A DNA stretch of 6,214 bases from CAZBBB01 sp964490005 (GTDB lineage Bacteria; Planctomycetota; B15-G4). Positions 1 to 6,214 of the stretch are shown piece after piece. The stretch covers positions 1 to 6,214 of the forward strand of contig CAZBBB010000137.1 in the NCBI GenBank assembly GCA_964490005.1. The letters run 5' to 3'. The notes beneath the pieces were generated by a model. It was not told the DNA's origin. It did not search any database and saw nothing but the letters and a program-made list of their open reading frames with translations. Within the stretch, counting starts at the first letter, position 1, and the number at the start of each line of letters is the position of its first letter. Made by a program: the position numbers and the translations under genes.

Positions 1-1350
<1,350 letters not shown>

Positions 1351-1351
1351 G

Positions 1352-1359
1352 GTTGCAAC
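1352..1359. promoter_or_regulatory. Candidate operator: perfect palindrome GTTGCAAC
   Basis: GTTGCAAC is a perfect 8-bp palindrome ending 2 nt upstream of the malate synthase ATG. On the minus strand it reads as part of AAAGTTGCAA. This resembles, as I remember it, the RamB operator of Corynebacterium, which contains an AACTTTGCAAA-type sequence (reverse complement TTTGCAAAGTT), but the match is incomplete. It abuts the weak ribosome site, so binding here could block initiation or the early transcript. An 8-bp palindrome can arise by chance, so this is only a candidate. Confidence 0.25.
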
Positions 1360-1414
1360 TTTCCCGAAGGTGCACTGCCCGACCCGGCGCCCTGGGGCGA
1401 GCGTCGGGTTTTCA

Positions 1415-1443
1415 GAGTTTTCCACCTGAGCCCGGATCGTCAA
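1415..1443 (-). promoter_or_regulatory. aceB: Possible sigma-70 promoter for malate synthase
   Basis: On the minus strand a TTGACG -35-like hexamer (plus positions 1438-1443, five of six consensus bases) is followed after 17 bp by AAACTC (1415-1420), a poor -10. The A/T-rich GTTTTC repeats overlap the -10 side. The -35 and the spacing are good but the -10 is weak, which would suit an activator-dependent promoter. The leader to the ATG at 1350 would be about 55-60 nt. Confidence 0.28.
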
Positions 1444-1504
1444 CGCGTCCGACCGGGCGAAAGTCGAAATCTCGTGCAGATCCGCACACCTCGAGGCGCG
1501 TGTC

Positions 1505-1521
1505 TGTAAAGGCGGTAAACT
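1505..1521 (+). promoter_or_regulatory. Possible -10 region for the regulator gene, with tandem GTAAA
   Basis: TAAACT (1516-1521) matches four of six -10 consensus positions, and TGTAAA (1505-1510) is a second candidate 11 bp upstream. GTAAA occurs twice with a 9-bp period (1506-1510 and 1515-1519). No good -35 hexamer lies 16-18 bp upstream of either. Transcription from TAAACT would start near 1528 and give a leader of about 64 nt. Confidence 0.22.
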
Positions 1522-1534
1522 CGCCCGCCCGATA

Positions 1535-1562
1535 GGGGGCCGGGCGGCCACCGTCGGCCCCC
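1535..1562 (+). other. Potential G+C-rich hairpin in the regulator leader
   Basis: GGGGGCCG (1535-1542) can pair with CGGCCCCC (1555-1562), an 8-bp all-G/C stem with a 12-nt loop. It ends 16 nt before the Shine-Dalgarno sequence, and if transcription begins near 1528 it would sit close to the 5' end of the mRNA. No U-run follows, so it is not an intrinsic terminator. In DNA this rich in G and C such stems are common by chance. Confidence 0.25.
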
Positions 1563-1578
1563 CGGCCCGCCGCCCGAG

Positions 1579-1584
1579 AGGAGG
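1579..1584 (+). promoter_or_regulatory. Strong ribosome binding site (AGGAGG) that fixes the regulator start
   Basis: AGGAGG lies 7 nt upstream of the ATG at 1592, a near-ideal Shine-Dalgarno sequence and spacing. It supports this ATG over the in-frame ATG at codon 18 (base 1643). Confidence 0.8.
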
Positions 1585-1591
1585 CCCGCCC

Positions 1592-3070
<1,479 letters not shown>

Positions 3071-3131
3071 GCCGGCCGGACGCGCGCCGGGCGGCCCCGG
3101 ACCGCGCTGCGAACGGGCCGCCGCGCATGTC
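3071..3131 (+). other. Short gap between regulator and fad genes, no clear promoter or terminator
   Basis: This 61-bp G+C-rich gap contains a GGCCGGCC palindrome (3071-3078) and a small CCGGG/CCCGG stem (3087-3091 with 3096-3100, 4-nt loop). No T-run follows either, so there is no visible intrinsic terminator. I see no -10-like sequence. Read-through from the regulator into the fad genes is therefore plausible but not shown. Confidence 0.5.
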
Positions 3132-5540
3132 ATGATCGGCGGCGTGGCGCAACGCGTGGAGATCGGCAGCGCGGCGGTGATCGGCGCGGGCGTGATGGGA
3201 GCCGCCATCGCGGCCCACCTCGCCAACGCGGGCATCGACTGCCTGCTGCTCGACGTGCCGGTCGAGGAGCCCGACGAGGCCGAGCGCGCCGCCGGGCTGT
3301 CCGCGCGCGATCCGCGGGTGCGCAACCGGCGCGCGATCGCCGGACTGCAGCGCGCCCTGAAGGACTCCCCGCCGGCCTTCTTCGCGCCCGGCTTGGCGGC
3401 GCGCGTGCGCCCCGGCAACATCGAGGACGACCTGCCGGCGCTGGCGCAGGTCGACTGGGTGATCGAGGCCGTCGTCGAGGATCCCGACGTCAAGACCGGG
3501 CTGTACGCGCGGCTGCTGCCGCACCTGCGCGCCGAGGCGCTGCTCACCACGAACACCTCGGGGCTCTCGATCGGCGCGCTGGCCGCGCGCCTGCCGGCCG
3601 CGCGGCGCGGCCGCTTCTTCGCCACGCACTTCTTCAACCCGCCGCGCTACCTGAAGCTGCTCGAACTCGTCGGCGCGCCCGGAACCGACGCGGCGCTGCT
3701 GGCGGGCTTCGCCGCCTTCGCCGAGACGCGCCTGGGCAAGGGCTGCGTGATCGCGAAGGACACGCCCAACTTCATCGCCAACCGCATCGGCACGCACGCC
3801 TTCCTCGGAGCGCTCGCGCTGCTCGAGCAGGGCGTCGCCGACGTGGCCACGCTCGACGGCCTTACCGGCGAACTCATCGGCCGCCCGAAGAGCGCCTCGT
3901 TCCGCACGGCCGACCTCGTCGGCCTCGACACGCTGCTCGCCGTCGTGCGCCACCTGCACGCGGCGCTGCCGGGCGAGCGCGCGCTGGCGCCCTCGCCGCT
4001 GCTCGAGCGCCTCGTCGCCGAGGGCCGGCTGGGCGCCAAGAGCGGCCAGGGTTTCTACCGCAAGGAGGGCGCTCGCCGGGACGGCGCGATCCTGCAGCTC
4101 GACCCGCGCACGTTCGAGTACGTGCCCATCGCGCCCGCCGACCCGCGCGCGCTCGGCCCGGCGGGCCGCGTGGCGGAGGTCGGCGCGCGGATCGCCGCGC
4201 TCGTGAACGGCGCGGGCCCGGCGGCCGGGCCGCTCTGGTCGCTGCTCTCGAACACGCTGGTCTACGCCGCGCAGTGCGTGCCCGAGGTGGCCGACGAGCC
4301 GCTCGCCGTCGATCGCGCGCTGCGCTGGGGCTTCGGCTGGTCGCTGGGCCCCTTCGAGCTGTGGGACGCGCTGGGTCCCGCCGACGTGGCGGCACGACTG
4401 GCCGCCGAGGGGCGCGCCGTGCCGCCGCTCGTCGAGGAACTGCTCGCGGGCGGCCCGCCGGGGCGCTTCCACGTGCGCGGGCCGGAAGGCCGGCGCGCCT
4501 GGTCGCCCGCGGCCGGCGTCCTGCGCCCGGTGCCGCCGCGCCGCGGCGTGCTCGAACTCGCCGCCGCGCCGGTCGTCGAGCGCAACGACTCGGCCGTGCT
4601 GCACGACCTCGGCGACGGCGTGCTCTGCCTGGCCTTCGCCACGCGCCTGAACGTGCTCGAGCCGGCAACCGGCGCGCTGCTCGACGCCGCGCTCGCGCGC
4701 GTGCAGGCCGAGGGCCGCGGCCTGGTCGTCGGCAACGCCGCCGCCGACTTCTCGGCGGGCGCGAACCTGAAGATCGTGCTGGGTCTGGCCGAGGCCGGCC
4801 GCTTCGACGAGGTCGAGGCGCTCGTCGCCGGCTTCCAGCAGTTGAACCTGCGCGTGCGCTGCGCGCGCCGGCCGGTCGTGCTCGCGCCGCGCGGCCTCAC
4901 GCTCGGCGGGGCCTGCGAGATGCTGCTGCACGCCGCCGGGGCGGTCGCGGCGGCCGAGTCTTACATCGGTCTGCCCGAGGTGGGCGCCGGCCTGATCCCG
5001 GCCGGCGGGGGCTGCGCGCAACTGCTGCGGCGCCTCGACGAGTCGCTGCCCGCCGACCTGCCCGTCGACTGGCTGCCGCACGTGCAGCGCCTGCTGCAGA
5101 TCGTGGGGACGGCGCGCGTGTCCGGCAGCGCGCACGAGGCGCGCGCGCTGGGCTTTCTCTCCGCCTCCGACACGATCCTGATGTCCGCCGACCGCGTCCT
5201 CGACGGCGCCCGGCGGCGGGTCGTCGCGCTCGACGAGGACGGCTGGGTGGCGGCGCGGCCGCGCGAGGATCTGCGCGTGGCCGGCGAGGCCGGGCTCGCG
5301 GCGCTGCGCGTGGGCCTGTTCAACATGGCCGAGGGCCTCTTGCTCTCCGAGCACGACGCGCTCGTCACGGGCAAGTTGGCGTACGTCCTGTGCGGCGGCG
5401 CGTCGGGCTACGGCGCGCGGGTGAGCGAGCGGCACCTGCTCGACCTCGAGCGCGAGGCCTTCGTCTCGCTGTGCGGCGAGGCGCGGACCCGCGCGCGCAT
5501 GAAGTCCCTGCTCACGACCGGCAAACCCCTGAGGAACTGA
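3132..5540 (+). CDS. fadN: Bifunctional 3-hydroxyacyl-CoA dehydrogenase / enoyl-CoA hydratase (FadN-type domain order)
   Basis: This 802-residue enzyme should hydrate trans-2-enoyl-CoA and oxidise the resulting L-3-hydroxyacyl-CoA with NAD+, the middle steps of beta-oxidation. The dehydrogenase is N-terminal: the NAD-binding GAGVMG lies at 18-23, and the catalytic dyad is H166 (THFFNPP) with E178 twelve residues later, as in the family. TPNFIANRIG (211-220) opens the C-terminal dehydrogenase domain, and a second such domain follows around 365-417 (RWGFGW, GPFELWDALG). The hydratase half begins near 490: oxyanion-hole segment FSAGANL (540-546), catalytic glutamates E596 (GGACE) and E616 (LPEVG), and a C-terminal helical region to 802. 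Both active sites look intact. The order is the reverse of E. coli FadB and matches Bacillus FadN and similar proteobacterial proteins. No good ribosome site precedes the ATG at 3132; GTG at 3144 is an alternative. The thiolase follows by 8 bp, so the two are surely co-transcribed. Substrate chain length cannot be read from the sequence. Confidence 0.95.
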   Translation: MIGGVAQRVEIGSAAVIGAGVMGAAIAAHLANAGIDCLLLDVPVEEPDEAERAAGLSARDPRVRNRRAIAGLQRALKDSPPAFFAPGLAARVRPGNIEDDLPALAQVDWVIEAVVEDPDVKTGLYARLLPHLRAEALLTTNTSGLSIGALAARLPAARRGRFFATHFFNPPRYLKLLELVGAPGTDAALLAGFAAFAETRLGKGCVIAKDTPNFIANRIGTHAFLGALALLEQGVADVATLDGLTGELIGRPKSASFRTADLVGLDTLLAVVRHLHAALPGERALAPSPLLERLVAEGRLGAKSGQGFYRKEGARRDGAILQLDPRTFEYVPIAPADPRALGPAGRVAEVGARIAALVNGAGPAAGPLWSLLSNTLVYAAQCVPEVADEPLAVDRALRWGFGWSLGPFELWDALGPADVAARLAAEGRAVPPLVEELLAGGPPGRFHVRGPEGRRAWSPAAGVLRPVPPRRGVLELAAAPVVERNDSAVLHDLGDGVLCLAFATRLNVLEPATGALLDAALARVQAEGRGLVVGNAAADFSAGANLKIVLGLAEAGRFDEVEALVAGFQQLNLRVRCARRPVVLAPRGLTLGGACEMLLHAAGAVAAAESYIGLPEVGAGLIPAGGGCAQLLRRLDESLPADLPVDWLPHVQRLLQIVGTARVSGSAHEARALGFLSASDTILMSADRVLDGARRRVVALDEDGWVAARPREDLRVAGEAGLAALRVGLFNMAEGLLLSEHDALVTGKLAYVLCGGASGYGARVSERHLLDLEREAFVSLCGEARTRARMKSLLTTGKPLRN

Positions 5541-5544
5541 AGGA
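5540..5544 (+). promoter_or_regulatory. fadA: Ribosome binding site AAGGA for the thiolase GTG start
   Basis: AAGGA overlaps the last base of the preceding stop codon and lies 4 nt before the GTG at 5549, slightly close. GAGGAA (5531-5536) is a further purine-rich stretch 12 nt from the start. The arrangement suggests translational coupling with the upstream gene and supports GTG as the start. Confidence 0.5.
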
Positions 5545-5548
5545 CCCC

Positions 5549-6214
5549 GTGAGCCCCGACACGAACAGCCCGACGACCGCGCGCCTGCGGCGCAACGTGA
5601 TCGTCTCGGCCGTGCGCACGCCGTGGGCGCGTGCGCACCGGGGCGGACTGGCCGCCACGCGCCCCGACGATCTCGCGGCGCTCGTGCTGCGCGAGGCGCT
5701 CGTGCGCGCGCCGGGCATCGCGCCCGACGAGATCGACGACGTCGTGCTCGGCTGCGCCTTTCCCGAGGCCGAGCAGGGGCTCGACGTGGCGCGCTTTTCG
5801 GCGCTGCTCGCCGGCCTGCCCGACCGCGTGCCGGCGGTGACGGTGAACCGCTTCTGCGCCAGCGGCGCGCAGGCCGTGGCGCAGGCGGCCGAGCGCATCG
5901 AGGCGGGCGCCGCGCACGCGATCCTCGCCGGCGGCGTCGAGTCGATGAGCCTGGTGCCGATGACGGGCCACGTGCTGCGGCCCAACCCGACGCTGGCGCG
6001 GACGCGCCCCGAGGCCTACATCGCGATGGGCCCCACGGCCGAGCGCGTGGCGGCCGAGTTCGGCATCACGCGCGAGGAGCAGGACGCCTTCGCGCTGCGC
6101 AGCCACCGCCTGGCGCTCGCGGCGCAGGCCTCCGGCCGGCTGGCGGACGAACTCGTCGCCGTCGCGACGGCCGCCCCGGCGCCGGCCCCGGGCGCCGCGG
6201 CCGCGCCGCGCGCG
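5549..6214 (+). CDS. fadA: Acetyl-CoA C-acyltransferase (beta-ketothiolase), C-terminal part beyond the window
   Basis: The enzyme cleaves 3-ketoacyl-CoA with CoA to release acetyl-CoA, the last step of beta-oxidation. The GTG at 5549 opens 222 codons that run off the right edge; thiolases are about 390-400 residues long, so a little over half is present. The acyl-accepting cysteine is C103 in VNRFCASG (99-106). GGVESMS (128-134) is the expected thiolase motif, and AEQGLDVAR (74-82) is typical of the FadA-like subgroup. The second active-site histidine and cysteine lie outside the window. It starts 8 bp after the dehydrogenase/hydratase, the same order as fadN-fadA in Bacillus, and the two proteins probably act in one pathway or complex. 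The visible tail (about 207-222) is almost entirely Ala and Pro, which is unusual for this part of a thiolase. A biosynthetic acetoacetyl-CoA thiolase is less likely given the neighbours. Confidence 0.95.
   Translation, partial: MSPDTNSPTTARLRRNVIVSAVRTPWARAHRGGLAATRPDDLAALVLREALVRAPGIAPDEIDDVVLGCAFPEAEQGLDVARFSALLAGLPDRVPAVTVNRFCASGAQAVAQAAERIEAGAAHAILAGGVESMSLVPMTGHVLRPNPTLARTRPEAYIAMGPTAERVAAEFGITREEQDAFALRSHRLALAAQASGRLADELVAVATAAPAPAPGAAAAPRA

Larger units (their letters stand above)
1351..1591. promoter_or_regulatory. Divergent intergenic control region between malate synthase and the regulator gene
   Basis: These 241 bp separate two divergent genes and hold no convincing small gene. 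Against the G+C-rich surroundings they contain several A/T-richer islands: around 1353-1368, 1408-1422, 1458-1470 and 1506-1519. Visible small structures are a perfect GTTGCAAC palindrome (1352-1359), GTTTTC twice at 9-bp spacing (1408 and 1417), CGAAA twice at 7-bp spacing (1458 and 1465), an inverted GTGC-N6-GCAC (1474-1487), and GTAAA twice at 9-bp spacing (1506 and 1515). Both promoters must lie here unless transcription starts inside a gene. Autoregulated regulators divergent from their targets commonly bind such regions. Which element is the operator cannot be decided from one sequence. Confidence 0.7.

Noticed and set aside
1474..1487. GTGC-N6-GCAC inverted repeat as an operator
   Set aside because: The arms are only 4 bp with no second convincing copy, so it is not listed as a separate feature.
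3087..3100. Small hairpin after the regulator stop as a terminator
   Set aside because: The stem is only 5 bp and no T-run follows, so an intrinsic terminator is not supported.
5408..6106. 232-codon minus-strand frame over the thiolase
   Set aside because: It is a shadow of the clearly recognisable thiolase and has no motif or ribosome site of its own.

Overview
This window comes from a very G+C-rich bacterium, roughly three quarters G+C by eye with strongly G/C-biased third codon positions. The protein types (AceB-type malate synthase A, an ScfR/RamB-type regulator, an 800-residue dehydrogenase-hydratase followed by a thiolase) best fit a proteobacterium. A betaproteobacterium is a reasonable guess, but it rests only on remembered family resemblance. 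The window holds four protein genes, two of them cut by the window edges. I see no RNA genes, mobile elements, CRISPR arrays or phage genes.

Layout. Positions 1-1350 (minus strand) hold the first 450 codons of malate synthase A, the second enzyme of the glyoxylate bypass. A 241-bp divergent intergenic region (1351-1591) follows, with several short A/T-richer islands, small repeats and weak promoter-like elements. Positions 1592-3070 (plus) encode a 492-residue XRE-type transcription factor: an N-terminal helix-turn-helix, a degenerate ImmA/IrrE-like middle, and a cysteine-containing C-terminal domain of the short-chain fatty acyl-CoA regulator type. After a 61-bp gap with no recognisable terminator, 3132-5540 (plus) encodes an 802-residue fused 3-hydroxyacyl-CoA dehydrogenase/enoyl-CoA hydratase. 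Eight bases later, 5549 to the right edge (plus) encodes the first 222 residues of an acetyl-CoA C-acyltransferase (thiolase).

How the genes work together. The hydratase/dehydrogenase and thiolase carry out the last three steps of the beta-oxidation spiral and release acetyl-CoA. Malate synthase joins acetyl-CoA to glyoxylate, so that two-carbon units can be built into cell carbon. The regulator between them belongs to a family whose characterised members control acetate, glyoxylate and propionate metabolism. The simplest reading is a compact fatty acid/acetate utilisation locus with a local regulator that probably controls the divergent malate synthase gene, itself, and perhaps the fad genes downstream. 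This regulatory link is inference from gene order.

I did not find a previously undescribed system here. The observations worth a second look are regulatory: the divergent intergenic region and its GTTGCAAC palindrome, and the degenerate protease motif and cysteine cluster of the regulator. Very long open frames antisense to the real genes are typical of such high-G+C DNA and were rejected.
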